From: UBA12151 sp964600645
GTDB taxonomy: Bacteria > Patescibacteriota > Minisyncoccia > Moranbacterales > UBA9337
DNA length: 14,906 bases
NCBI GenBank assembly: GCA_964600645.1
Contig: CAZRJL010000024.1
Location: 1 to 14,906 of the forward strand
Direction of reading: 5' to 3'
The notes under the pieces were generated by a model. The model was not told the DNA's origin, did no database searches, and worked only from the letters and a program-made list of their open reading frames with translations. A program made the position numbers and the translations under genes. Positions 6,813 to 13,228 of this stretch are shown here, piece by piece; position 1 is the first letter of the stretch; every line of letters starts with the position of its first letter.

Positions 6813-7661
6813 TCAAGATTCCAAATTTATTTTTTTCTCCTTTTTTGGTTTCAGGAAGTTATTTTCTGAAACGATTGATTTTCCTAGTTTACGTTCGATT
6901 TGTTTTCTAGCAGTTCCGGCGATTGCACCACCAACCCTAGCGTCGTCTTTTAGTCTAGGGACACCTCTTGAATCATTGGTACGGTGAAGTTCAGTTGTGG
7001 TTCTTTCACCAAGCATGGTCAAAATCAATTCAAAGTCATCCATGTGATCACGAAGATTTTGGCTTTTCAATCCTTTTAATTCCTTATATTCATAGGGTTT
7101 TAATCCGAAGGTAGCCTCAGTAATTTCAGCTGTTAAAATCTCATAGTCACGATGTGTTTCCGCACCCCGTTTTTTCCATTCGTCTGTCAATTCTTCGCGA
7201 ACCGCAATACCACGCATTCGTTTCTCAATCCAATCTTCGGGATAACCTTTGAGCTTGTAGAGTATTTTTGTTCTCTTGGTCGCCAATTCCGGGTTTTCAA
7301 TTTCTTGCACGCGTTCATAACCAACTTTGGCCAGCCAACGCTTGAGTGGCTCGACCTTGGGTGAGGGAATGGATTGAATAATACGAAACAATCCTTCAGT
7401 ATTAGCACAATCTGTTTCATATTTTTTACCATCCGCTGATTCTAATTTCAGTTGTCGACAAATTGTCGACAACTCAATTCCATCTTCATTTTTAACCCTA
7501 GCTTTCATCCTATACCAATAATCGCGAGGATTAACACTATCAGTAAGTACTTCAATAATATCCACAACTGAAAACCACCATTCTTTTTGAAAAATTGTGC
7601 GACGGATATTTTTGCCCTTGAATAAGGCGAGATGAGTATTTTGTTCTTCTTGATTTTGCAT
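6813..7661 (-). CDS. BRO-N domain protein (phage antirepressor-like)
   Basis: 282 residues from the ATG at 7661. The N-terminal BRO-N domain (about 10-115) has ALFKGKNIRRTI (12-23), EWWFSVVDIIEVLT (27-40), YWYRMKAR (48-55), CRQLKLESADGKKY (68-81) and FRIIQSIPSPKVEPLKRWLAKVGYER with the usual spacing. BRO-N is a putative DNA-binding domain first described in baculovirus and phage antirepressors. The C-terminal part has RMRGIAVREELTDEWKKRG, KGLKSQNLRDHM (196-207) and a basic GGAIAGTARKQIE end, as in the widespread chromosomal BRO-N/DinD-like proteins of Bacteroidetes and Patescibacteria. The frame runs on upstream to 7757, but that would translate the promoter and a 32-base palindrome, so I take 7661. 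Its role is unknown; such genes often travel with phage or mobile DNA. It has its own promoter and sits between core genes and an orphan small gene. Confidence 0.85.
   Translation of the reverse strand: MQNQEEQNTHLALFKGKNIRRTIFQKEWWFSVVDIIEVLTDSVNPRDYWYRMKARVKNEDGIELSTICRQLKLESADGKKYETDCANTEGLFRIIQSIPSPKVEPLKRWLAKVGYERVQEIENPELATKRTKILYKLKGYPEDWIEKRMRGIAVREELTDEWKKRGAETHRDYEILTAEITEATFGLKPYEYKELKGLKSQNLRDHMDDFELILTMLGERTTTELHRTNDSRGVPRLKDDARVGGAIAGTARKQIERKLGKSIVSENNFLKPKKEKKINLES
7450..7474. promoter_or_regulatory. 25-base palindrome inside the BRO-N gene, possible operator
   Basis: Twelve-base perfect arms (AGTTGTCGACAA and its reverse complement) flank one central base. Each arm itself contains the palindrome TTGTCGACAA, so the site holds two tandem copies of the same 10-base motif. 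It encodes residues around 63-71 of the BRO-N protein. The same half-site TTGTCGA occurs at the -35 of this gene's promoter (7732-7738). Confidence 0.5.
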
Positions 7662-7670
7662 ATTATTTAT

Positions 7671-7702
7671 AAATAAAAGTATCTGATTCGATACTTTTAT
7701 TT
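7671..7702. promoter_or_regulatory. 32-base perfect palindrome at the transcription start of the BRO-N gene
   Basis: Thirteen-base perfect arms (7671-7683 and 7690-7702, core AAAAGTATC / GATACTTTT) enclose the six-base loop TGATTC. The outer end lies at the predicted transcription start and the inner end 10 bases before the ATG. It could be an operator or a 5' stem-loop in the mRNA that affects stability or translation. Confidence 0.75.
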
Positions 7703-7709
7703 TAGCAAA

Positions 7710-7738
7710 ATTATACTTATTTTTCAATGATTCGACAA
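7710..7738 (-). promoter_or_regulatory. Promoter for the BRO-N gene
   Basis: On the - strand: -35 TTGTCG (7733-7738), 17-base spacer, -10 TATAAT (7710-7715). The predicted start near 7703 falls at the edge of the 32-base palindrome, so that palindrome would form the first 32 bases of the transcript. Confidence 0.65.
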
Positions 7739-7750
7739 TATTCAAAAAGC

Positions 7751-7801
7751 ATCCCAATTGTTGAATAATTGAGATACTTGACGGGGATATAACTAGTTAT
7801 A
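7751..7801. repeat. Two palindromes between the BRO-N gene and the small upstream gene
   Basis: An imperfect palindrome with nine-base arms and one mismatch lies at 7751-7775 (ATCcCAATT, seven bases, AATTGaGAT). A perfect 14-base palindrome, TATAACTAGTTATA, lies at 7788-7801. Neither is followed by a T run, so they look more like protein-binding sites than terminators. The rest of 7802-7869 holds a direct repeat of TTGTCA (- strand, 14 bases apart around 7844-7860) and no gene. Confidence 0.6.
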
Positions 7802-7869
7802 CGCCATAATAAAAAGCCTCTATTCCTTAAAGAAATAATTATGACAACTTATTTTTGACAAATGATGAT

Positions 7870-8166
7870 TTAATTTGAATTCGACTTAACAAGAAATTTT
7901 CTTACATCTTCCGGTGAATTCATCCATGGCTCAGCCACCCCACGGGGTGTTTCTAAAAGGACGGGCTTTGAAAAATCTATATCTCTTGAGTCAAAAAATT
8001 CAGCGAGTTCTTGTTCATCCATTTGCAATATTGCATTTATTTCTTCAGTGCTTATGGTTAGTCTTGGATTTTCACGCATCTCCGAGATTTCAGAAGCTAC
8101 GTCTTTTGCTATGTCTTTCAATTCGTTCTCGATTATTTTTTCACCTTCTAGCTTTGGTTTTTCCAT
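7870..8166 (-). CDS. Hypothetical 98-residue acidic protein
   Basis: I do not recognise a family. Residues 5-32 are a charged, probably helical segment (KLEGEKIIENELKDIAKDV), followed by LTISTEEINAILQMDEQELAEFFDSRDIDF (36-65), which reads like helix-turn elements, then LLETPRGVAEPWMNSPEDVRKFLV. It has no Cys, no membrane segment and no signal peptide, and is acidic overall. It has its own promoter (8218-8246), a leader of about 45 bases and no Shine-Dalgarno. A perfect 12-base palindrome (TATAGTACTATA, 8170-8181) lies just before the ATG. Its neighbour downstream is the BRO-N gene, also separately promoted and flanked by palindromes, so both may belong to one acquired island. An antitoxin-like role is possible but nothing shows it. 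It is probably a real gene, because it has a clean promoter and fills the space between its neighbours. Confidence 0.65.
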   Translation of the reverse strand: MEKPKLEGEKIIENELKDIAKDVASEISEMRENPRLTISTEEINAILQMDEQELAEFFDSRDIDFSKPVLLETPRGVAEPWMNSPEDVRKFLVKSNSN

Positions 8167-8169
8167 AAT

Positions 8170-8181
8170 TATAGTACTATA
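8170..8181. promoter_or_regulatory. 12-base palindrome before the small hypothetical gene
   Basis: TATAGTACTATA is a perfect palindrome ending 3 bases before the ATG. It is similar in form to the 14-base palindrome after the gene (TATAACTAGTTATA, 7788-7801). It may be an operator in the leader, or a chance AT-rich palindrome. Confidence 0.4.
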
Positions 8182-8217
8182 CTTTAGTTGATTAATTTTA
8201 TAAGTTATATTGATTTT

Positions 8218-8246
8218 ATTATATCAATTTGTAATGAAACTTGCAA
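8218..8246 (-). promoter_or_regulatory. Promoter for the 98-residue gene
   Basis: On the - strand: -35 TTGCAA (8241-8246), 17-base spacer, -10 TATAAT (8218-8223). A six-base inverted repeat (ATTGAT 8209-8214 and ATCAAT 8223-8228) overlaps the -10 and predicted start, as an operator might. Confidence 0.65.
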
Positions 8247-8255
8247 TAAATGATA

Positions 8256-8879
8256 TTATTTTTTACTTGAACACAAATTTCCGGCACAAATCTGATCTTT
8301 GACAAAGAAAAGCATTATTACACCCAGAATAGAAAGCACCGAAATACTCACAAAAACCGGAGTGAAACCGAACATATCGGAAACTAATCCGCCAAAAAAA
8401 GCGGCGGCGGCGCTACCGAGCCCAACCGAAGTATCATATACGCCCCACTCCAATCCTTCATGTTGCGCATCAACATTCTTCATAAAAACAGACATCCAAG
8501 CCGGAACCGCCATAGCCGCGCCTATTCCATACAAAAACTGAACGAAATAGAGTTGCATAGGACTGGAAACCGCCAAATACAAAAGAGAAACTACCGCATA
8601 AATAGAAATACCAATAACAATCGCCCAAAAATTGTCCTTATCCCCTTTTATTTTATCCACCAAAAAAGCAGCTGGAATTTGAAAGAAACTTCTAGTAAAA
8701 AGATATATCGCCTCAGCTATTCCCAAAACCCGCAGATCAGCCCCATCTATTGAATTGGTTATATAAATAGCGAAAATGGGAGCAATTAAAGCAAACCCTC
8801 CGATAATAAACAAATCTGATATAATTAAAAAACGAATCACCCTGTTTATCTGCACAAATTTTGAATACATATTTCTCAT
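8256..8879 (-). CDS. Half-size MFS-type transporter (about six membrane helices)
   Basis: 207 residues from ATG 8879. The frame continues upstream to 8933, but that would overlap the GH1 gene and add an unrelated piece. The sequence follows the first half of a major facilitator protein: helix 1 (ISDLFIIGGFALIAPIFAIYI), helix 2 with AEAIYLFTRSFFQIPAAFLVDKIKGDKDNF, which includes the usual G/D-rich loop between helices 2 and 3, then four more helices including YFVQFLYGIGAAMAVPAWMSVF and GSAAAAFFGGLVSDMFGF. It ends with two Cys and a short Lys tail. Normal MFS proteins have 12 helices and about 400 residues, so this one should act as a dimer or be a truncated remnant. No second half is found nearby. 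It starts 23 bases after the GH1 stop and is the last gene of the serS operon. The substrate is unknown; the GH1 neighbour suggests a sugar. Confidence 0.75.
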   Translation of the reverse strand: MRNMYSKFVQINRVIRFLIISDLFIIGGFALIAPIFAIYITNSIDGADLRVLGIAEAIYLFTRSFFQIPAAFLVDKIKGDKDNFWAIVIGISIYAVVSLLYLAVSSPMQLYFVQFLYGIGAAMAVPAWMSVFMKNVDAQHEGLEWGVYDTSVGLGSAAAAFFGGLVSDMFGFTPVFVSISVLSILGVIMLFFVKDQICAGNLCSSKK

Positions 8880-8902
8880 AATAATATTTTGTATAAAAAA
8901 AA

Positions 8903-10159
8903 TTAATTCAAATCCAATTCGTTGCTTTTGCAAATCTTGGCGTATTCATAGAAACTTTTTCTCGACTTGCGCTCCAAGGTTTTAAAATCAACTTCCACCA
9001 ATCCAAACCGCGGCCAAAAACCACGCACATCCGGAAATTCAAAATTATCTAAAAGAGACCAATGAAAATATCCTCGCACATCCACTCCTTCGGAAATAGC
9101 TTTGTGAATAAATTTTAAATGCTCTTTGATAAATTTTTTCCGCTTAGAATCATCCGCATCCGCCAATCCATTTTCCGTTATATATATTGGCAAATTATAT
9201 TTCTTAGCTTGAATTAATGTCTCATATATTCCTTCTGGATAAATTTTCCAACCCAAATCATTGACCTCATCCATTGAGACAATCTCTCTTTTAAAAGATA
9301 CTATGTGCTTCAAATAATAATTACACCCAATGAAATCAAGATAATTCACGGTACTTCTTACGAAATATTTACTAAAATATTCACCAATAAAAACTACTAA
9401 TCTTCCGATTGGCCAGATAATATCAGATTCATACGGAGCAAAACTATGAGCAAAACCCACCTTCGCGCTATTGTCTATTTTATGAATTTCAAGGTATGCT
9501 TTTTTATATACAGCCAAAAGATTAAAATAAGCTGAGAGGAAATTTATCGGACCTTTTTTTGCCGGAGGCTGTGATCCAAGGAAGTGTCCAAATCCCAGTC
9601 CGACATTTGGCTCATTAACAACAATCCAAAATTTTACATCATTTTTTAACTCACTAACAATTTTTTCAACAAATCTCAAGAAGTATTTCTGGGATTTTTT
9701 ATTTGTCCACCCTCCAAATTCCTGAAACCAAACAGGCTCTGTCCAATGCCAGAGAGTTATAAATGGTTCTATGTTTCTATTTTTCAGGGATTGAATTACT
9801 TTCCGATAATGCTCGATTTCTTTTTCGTCAAATTTTCCATCTTCAGGCTCGATTCGTGACCACTCAATGGAAAAACGATGCGCGTTATGCCCAAGTTCTT
9901 TGGCAATATCGAAATCTTGTTCATATCGATTATAATGATCACAAGCCTTTCCTGAGATATAATTATGAGGATCAAACATTTTCGGAAATTTTTCTTGTTG
10001 CCATTTCTCCCATTTATTTTTCGCTTCCTTTGCCAGTCTTTCGGCATTTTCTTTTTCCCACCTGGTCCAATTATTTTTCAAACCGCCTTCAACCTGATGA
10101 GCCGAAGTGGAAGCTCCCCACAAAAACCCTTCCGGAAATTTCAATTTTTTATTTTCCAT
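8903..10159 (-). CDS. Glycoside hydrolase family 1 (beta-glucosidase-like)
   Basis: 418 residues, a little under the usual 440-480. It begins with FPEGFLWGASTSAHQVEGG (8-26), the GH1 N-terminal signature. WHWTEPVWFQEFGGW (137-151) follows, then the acid/base motif NEP with E183 (WIVVNEPNV), and the nucleophile motif ITENGLAD with E329. The C-terminus has FHWSLLDNFEFPDVRGFWPRFGLVEVDF (365-392). Both catalytic glutamates are present, so it should be active on beta-linked sugars or glycosides. There is no signal peptide, so it acts in the cytoplasm. A Lys/Glu-rich insert (35-60) lies after the start of the barrel. The start overlaps the end of the TRIC gene by 11 bases, which points to coupled translation. 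An MFS half-transporter follows 23 bases on. Base use does not differ obviously from the neighbours. Confidence 0.93.
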   Translation of the reverse strand: MENKKLKFPEGFLWGASTSAHQVEGGLKNNWTRWEKENAERLAKEAKNKWEKWQQEKFPKMFDPHNYISGKACDHYNRYEQDFDIAKELGHNAHRFSIEWSRIEPEDGKFDEKEIEHYRKVIQSLKNRNIEPFITLWHWTEPVWFQEFGGWTNKKSQKYFLRFVEKIVSELKNDVKFWIVVNEPNVGLGFGHFLGSQPPAKKGPINFLSAYFNLLAVYKKAYLEIHKIDNSAKVGFAHSFAPYESDIIWPIGRLVVFIGEYFSKYFVRSTVNYLDFIGCNYYLKHIVSFKREIVSMDEVNDLGWKIYPEGIYETLIQAKKYNLPIYITENGLADADDSKRKKFIKEHLKFIHKAISEGVDVRGYFHWSLLDNFEFPDVRGFWPRFGLVEVDFKTLERKSRKSFYEYAKICKSNELDLN

Positions 10160-10784
10160 TTTTATTATTCTTAATCAATCGGTTATAAATTCCGTATTTT
10201 GAAATGACTTCGCGCAAAATAAGCGTTATTGCAAATGAAACGAAAATTGCGATATTCTCATCTATATTTTTCAATAAATAAAAAGATAACGCTCCCCAAA
10301 ATGCCGAAGACACATAATTTGACCCGTGAGTCAAAGAAAGCGGAACACCTCCCATAATCGCGTCGCGAATAATTCCACCGCCAAACCCCGTGAGCATTCC
10401 CAAAAAAACCGAAACCAAAAGAGAAATTAGAGAAAAGTGATTTCCGCCAAACAAAAATAAATTAGAAACTGAAACTCCGATAATCACAAATGCCGCTAAG
10501 CCGACCGAATCAATAAAACGAAAAAGTGAATATTGTTTGGCAAAAAATGTCGGCACCGCATAAATCACCACTCCCGCCAAAATTGCAACCAAAAGATAAT
10601 TCGGATCCAGTAAATAAAAAAGTGGCGTTCTACCAATTGCCACATCACGGAAAGTTCCTCCGCCGACTGCCGTAATAATTCCCAAAAAAACCACGCCGAA
10701 AATATGCAGCCGCGCGCCTTTGGCTTTATACGCCCCCGTTATTGCAAACGCGAATGTTCCCAACAAATCCAAAAAATACAACAT
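10149..10784 (-). CDS. TRIC/UPF0126 (YicG-like) cation channel family protein
   Basis: 211 residues with about seven membrane helices and a clear internal duplication: GIITAVGGGTFRDVAIGRTP (35-54) and GMLTGFGGGIIRDAIMGGVP (129-148). The GGG-x-x-RD motif in both halves is the mark of the UPF0126 family. Bacterial members are homologues of the eukaryotic TRIC channels and form trimeric K+/cation pores in the inner membrane. The N-terminus (LDLLGTFAFAITGAYKA) is also typical. It starts 3 bases after the DUF1003 stop; a GGAG about 11 bases upstream may be the ribosome site. It overlaps the GH1 start by 11 bases. Its place beside the MscL-like and DUF1003 genes supports a role in ion or osmotic balance. 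Confidence 0.93.
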   Translation of the reverse strand: MLYFLDLLGTFAFAITGAYKAKGARLHIFGVVFLGIITAVGGGTFRDVAIGRTPLFYLLDPNYLLVAILAGVVIYAVPTFFAKQYSLFRFIDSVGLAAFVIIGVSVSNLFLFGGNHFSLISLLVSVFLGMLTGFGGGIIRDAIMGGVPLSLTHGSNYVSSAFWGALSFYLLKNIDENIAIFVSFAITLILREVISKYGIYNRLIKNNKNGK

Positions 10785-10787
10785 AGA

Positions 10788-11420
10788 TTATTTTTTCTCC
10801 AACATCTCCAAGATTTTGTCAATTTTTTCCCTATCCAGCTGTTCCAATTTTTTCTGAATGGCACAAATCTCCCGCTCCGCTTTTCGATCAGTCGCCAAAT
10901 CCATTTCCCATCTTTTTCGATCGAGTTCCGCCGCGCGATTTTGACTCATCATAATTATCGGCGCCGCATATGCCGCTTGAAAACTAAGCACTAAATTGAG
11001 CAGAATAAAAGGATATTGATCCCAATGCCAAAACCATGCGACAATATTTACAATAATCCAAATTAAAAGAAAGGTTGTTTGAATAATTAAAAACTTCCAA
11101 CTCCCGATTATTTCCGTTATTTTATCCGCCGCCCGACCACCGATAGAATTTTTTTTACACAAAATCTTTCCATTTACATTTTTAGTATTTTCCGCTCTAA
11201 ATGGCATATTCCTATTCTTTTCTTTTTTAAAGATAATTTCCAGTAAAGAATAAACCAGAATTGAAACAGATAACAAGACGAAGGCTGACACGGACACCAG
11301 GGATAAAGTAAAAAAGAAAGGCTCTTCTATTTCAAAAAAGGCATATATGACGTTATGCAAAAGAACGGAAGAAATAAATACCGGCAGCATCCATAATAAT
11401 ATTTTTATTTGTTTTTTCAT
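10788..11420 (-). CDS. DUF1003 membrane protein with an extra two-helix N-terminus
   Basis: 210 residues. The C-terminal half is a DUF1003 domain: GGRAADKITEIIGSWKFLI (94-112), two helices with WIIVNIVAWFWHWDQYPFILLN (121-142) and AAPIIMMSQNRAAELDRKR (152-170), ending in a charged coiled coil with Leu repeats (about 180-208). DUF1003 proteins are inner-membrane proteins of unknown function. The N-terminal 68 residues add two more helices (about 5-27 and 37-64) not found in the short family members, joined by a basic linker with one Cys (C88). Its ATG overlaps the TGA of the MscL-like gene (ATGA), so the two are translationally coupled. The TRIC gene follows after 3 bases. Confidence 0.88.
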   Translation of the reverse strand: MKKQIKILLWMLPVFISSVLLHNVIYAFFEIEEPFFFTLSLVSVSAFVLLSVSILVYSLLEIIFKKEKNRNMPFRAENTKNVNGKILCKKNSIGGRAADKITEIIGSWKFLIIQTTFLLIWIIVNIVAWFWHWDQYPFILLNLVLSFQAAYAAPIIMMSQNRAAELDRKRWEMDLATDRKAEREICAIQKKLEQLDREKIDKILEMLEKK

Positions 11421-11731
11421 TTTTTTATATTTATATCTGTTTTTAATATTTTTCTTATAAAAATAAACACAATAAAGGAAACAATGGCAAGATAAATAAA
11501 TTTACTCAAAAATATCCCCCATGAAATTTCAATCTTTCCAATATACAAAGAAGCTGATTCCCATGCTTTATCTGATGTAAACGGAGATAAGAACGGCATA
11601 AAAATATAGTCGACGAAAGATTTCACGAAATCATTTATCGCCTGACTCATTATAAATGCAATTCCCACGCTCAAAATTTTATACTCTCCCAAAAATTCCT
11701 TGAATTCACTCCATGAAATAAACTTTTCCAT
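11417..11731 (-). CDS. MscL-like large-conductance mechanosensitive channel, short form
   Basis: 104 residues with two membrane helices and a short loop. FKEFLGEYKILSVGIAFIMSQAINDFVKSFVDYIFMP (10-46) matches the MscL amphipathic N-terminus and pore helix, with the conserved MP at its end. ISWGIFLSKFIYLAIVSFIVFIFIRKI (69-95) matches the second helix. MscL opens under membrane tension and releases solutes during osmotic downshock. E. coli MscL has 136 residues; here the periplasmic loop is short and the C-terminal cytoplasmic bundle is almost absent. The Gly-rich GxxxG-type face of the pore helix is poorly kept, so gating may differ. It starts 18 bases after serS and overlaps the DUF1003 start by 4 bases. 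A divergent MscL-family paralogue is the main alternative. Confidence 0.75.
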   Translation of the reverse strand: MEKFISWSEFKEFLGEYKILSVGIAFIMSQAINDFVKSFVDYIFMPFLSPFTSDKAWESASLYIGKIEISWGIFLSKFIYLAIVSFIVFIFIRKILKTDINIKK

Positions 11732-11749
11732 AAAAAAACTTTTTTGTTA

Positions 11750-13069
11750 TTATTTTTTCGCTTCGATTTTTTCCGCGCCTCCCGGCATCCATTTGCGCAA
11801 AACCTCCGGAATCACCACGCTTCCATCCGCCTGCTGGTAATTTTCCAAAATTGAAATTATCATTCTTGGCGACGGTATGGCGGTATTATTTATCATATGC
11901 ACAAATTTATTTCTTCCATCCGCCTCCTTATATTTCACATTCAACCGACGAGATTGCCAATCCAAAAAATTGGAAGCTGATCCGGTTTCACCCCAACGAT
12001 TCATCCCAGGCATCCACGCTTCCAAATCGAACATCTTGTATTTTCCCGCACTCATATCTCCGGTACAAATACTCAGCACGCGATATGGCAATCCAAGCTC
12101 CCGATGTAGCTCCTTGGAAATTTCCACCATTTCCAGATGCGCCTTATTTGATTGTTCGACATCATTTTCCGTCATACACACTTGTTCCACCTTCATAAAC
12201 TCATGTACACGATACAGTCCTTTTGTGTCTTTTCCATAACTTCCGATCTCGCTCCGATAACACTGAGAAAAACCGCAAAACTTCACAGGAAGTTTTGATA
12301 CGTCCAAAATATCATTGGCATAATATGCCAACAATGACGGCTCAGCTGTTCCAACTAAAAATTTGTTTTCCCTGTTTGCCTTTCCATCTTCCATTTTTTC
12401 GATATTTTCGATTTTATAAATTTCATCGACTTCCGGATTAAAATTTTTTCCGGAAAAATATCCCGTTCCGAAAAGCACAAATTCTTTGACCAGTGTCGGA
12501 GGAATAATCGGCACAAATCCTTTCTGAACCAATTTTTCCAACGCGAACATCATCAACGCCATCTGCAAAAGCGCTCCCTCGTTTTTCATATAATACCCGC
12601 GATATCCGGCAACCTTGGCTCCGCGGTCAAAATCGATGATATCCAAATCTTTGGCGATTTCAATATGTGTTTTTGGCACGAAAGTAAATTGCGCAACCTC
12701 CCCCCATTTTTCGATTTCCACGTTTTCACTGCTATCTTTGCCAATCGGAGTGTCTACGGATGGAATAGTTGGGACTTTTGTCATCAAGCTTTCGAATTCT
12801 TTTTGAACTTTTTCGATTAGTGGTTCTAATCTGGAAAGCTTTTCTTTTACTTCTTTTCCCTTTTCAATGACCGCTTTTTTATCTTTCGCTTTTTGGATTT
12901 CTTCGTTTATTTTGTTTTTTTGAAATTGAAGGTCTTCAATTTCCTGCATCATCTTTACCCTCTCCTTATCCAAAATCAAAAGACGCTCCAAATCAAGATC
13001 AATATTCTTATTCTCAATCGCCTTTTTCAATTCCGCGCTGTTTTCTCTGATAAATTTAATATCCAACAT
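11750..13069 (-). CDS. serS: Seryl-tRNA synthetase
   Basis: Charges tRNA-Ser with serine, in the cytoplasm. 439 residues, near the usual length. MLDIKFIREN starts the N-terminal tRNA-binding coiled coil (about 27-97, rich in Lys/Glu/Leu). The class II core follows with the TAEP serine-binding loop (241-244), motif 2 (YRSEIGSYGKDTKGLYRVHEF, 271-291) and motif 3 (NNTAIPSPRMIISILENYQ near 394-412). The family segment E-(V/I)-S-S-C-S-N reads ETGSASN here, as in some divergent SerRS. AAGGAG (13082-13087) lies 12 bases before the ATG, a longer gap than usual. First gene of the operon serS-mscL-like-DUF1003-TRIC-GH1-MFS. Confidence 0.97.
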   Translation of the reverse strand: MLDIKFIRENSAELKKAIENKNIDLDLERLLILDKERVKMMQEIEDLQFQKNKINEEIQKAKDKKAVIEKGKEVKEKLSRLEPLIEKVQKEFESLMTKVPTIPSVDTPIGKDSSENVEIEKWGEVAQFTFVPKTHIEIAKDLDIIDFDRGAKVAGYRGYYMKNEGALLQMALMMFALEKLVQKGFVPIIPPTLVKEFVLFGTGYFSGKNFNPEVDEIYKIENIEKMEDGKANRENKFLVGTAEPSLLAYYANDILDVSKLPVKFCGFSQCYRSEIGSYGKDTKGLYRVHEFMKVEQVCMTENDVEQSNKAHLEMVEISKELHRELGLPYRVLSICTGDMSAGKYKMFDLEAWMPGMNRWGETGSASNFLDWQSRRLNVKYKEADGRNKFVHMINNTAIPSPRMIISILENYQQADGSVVIPEVLRKWMPGGAEKIEAKK

Positions 13070-13081
13070 AAAAAATTATTA

Positions 13082-13087
13082 CTCCTT
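13082..13087 (-). promoter_or_regulatory. Shine-Dalgarno site of serS
   Basis: AAGGAG on the - strand, 12 bases before the serS ATG. It is the clearest ribosome site in the window; most other genes have none. Confidence 0.6.
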
Positions 13088-13128
13088 TAATATAAAGATA
13101 TATTAACATTTTAAAGGTTTTTTTGCAA
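13087..13128 (-). promoter_or_regulatory. Promoter of the serS operon with an overlapping palindrome
   Basis: On the - strand: -35 TTGCAA (13123-13128), 17-base spacer ending in TGT, -10 TAATAT (13100-13105), so it is an extended -10. The predicted start is near 13093, giving a leader of about 24 bases, too short for a T-box. A perfect inverted repeat (TTAATAT 13087-13093 and ATATTAA 13100-13106) covers the -10 and the start, a typical operator position. Confidence 0.6.
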
Positions 13129-13155
13129 CAAAAAAGATAATCAAAAATACCTATT

Positions 13156-13204
13156 TTATATAATTGTTAAAAACATGCATATGCGAGATTTAGCAATTAT
13201 ATAA
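13156..13204. repeat. Inverted repeat with 16-base arms, one mismatch
   Basis: TTATATAATTGTTAAA (13156-13171) faces TTTAGCAATTATATAA (13189-13204) across a 17-base loop that contains the palindrome GCATATGC (13177-13184). The only mismatch (T13167 against G13193) would be a G-U pair in + strand RNA and an A-C mismatch in - strand RNA. Confidence 0.75.
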
Positions 13205-13209
13205 TTTAC

Positions 13210-13228
13210 GCGCTTAAACAAGAAGCGC
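13210..13228. repeat. Short GC-rich hairpin bridging two larger inverted repeats
   Basis: GCGCTT (13210-13215) pairs with AAGCGC (13223-13228) across seven bases. Its right arm shares three bases (13226-13228) with the left arm of the 20-base inverted repeat, so at those bases the two structures exclude each other. Confidence 0.6.

Noticed and set aside
7662..7757. Upstream extension of the BRO-N gene to 7757
   Set aside because: It would translate through the promoter and the 32-base palindrome; the BRO-N family starts near the ATG at 7661.
9763..10188. A 141-codon open frame on the + strand opposite the GH1 gene
   Set aside because: It is antisense to conserved GH1 motifs and its Phe/Leu-rich composition is that of a shadow frame.
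11150..11185. Shared KNVNGK-x-x-C-type segment in the DUF1003 protein and the PsbP-like protein
   Set aside because: The match is about ten residues in linker regions of otherwise unrelated proteins; probably chance.
13070..13110. T-box or riboswitch before serS
   Set aside because: The predicted leader is only about 24 bases and no T-box motif is present.
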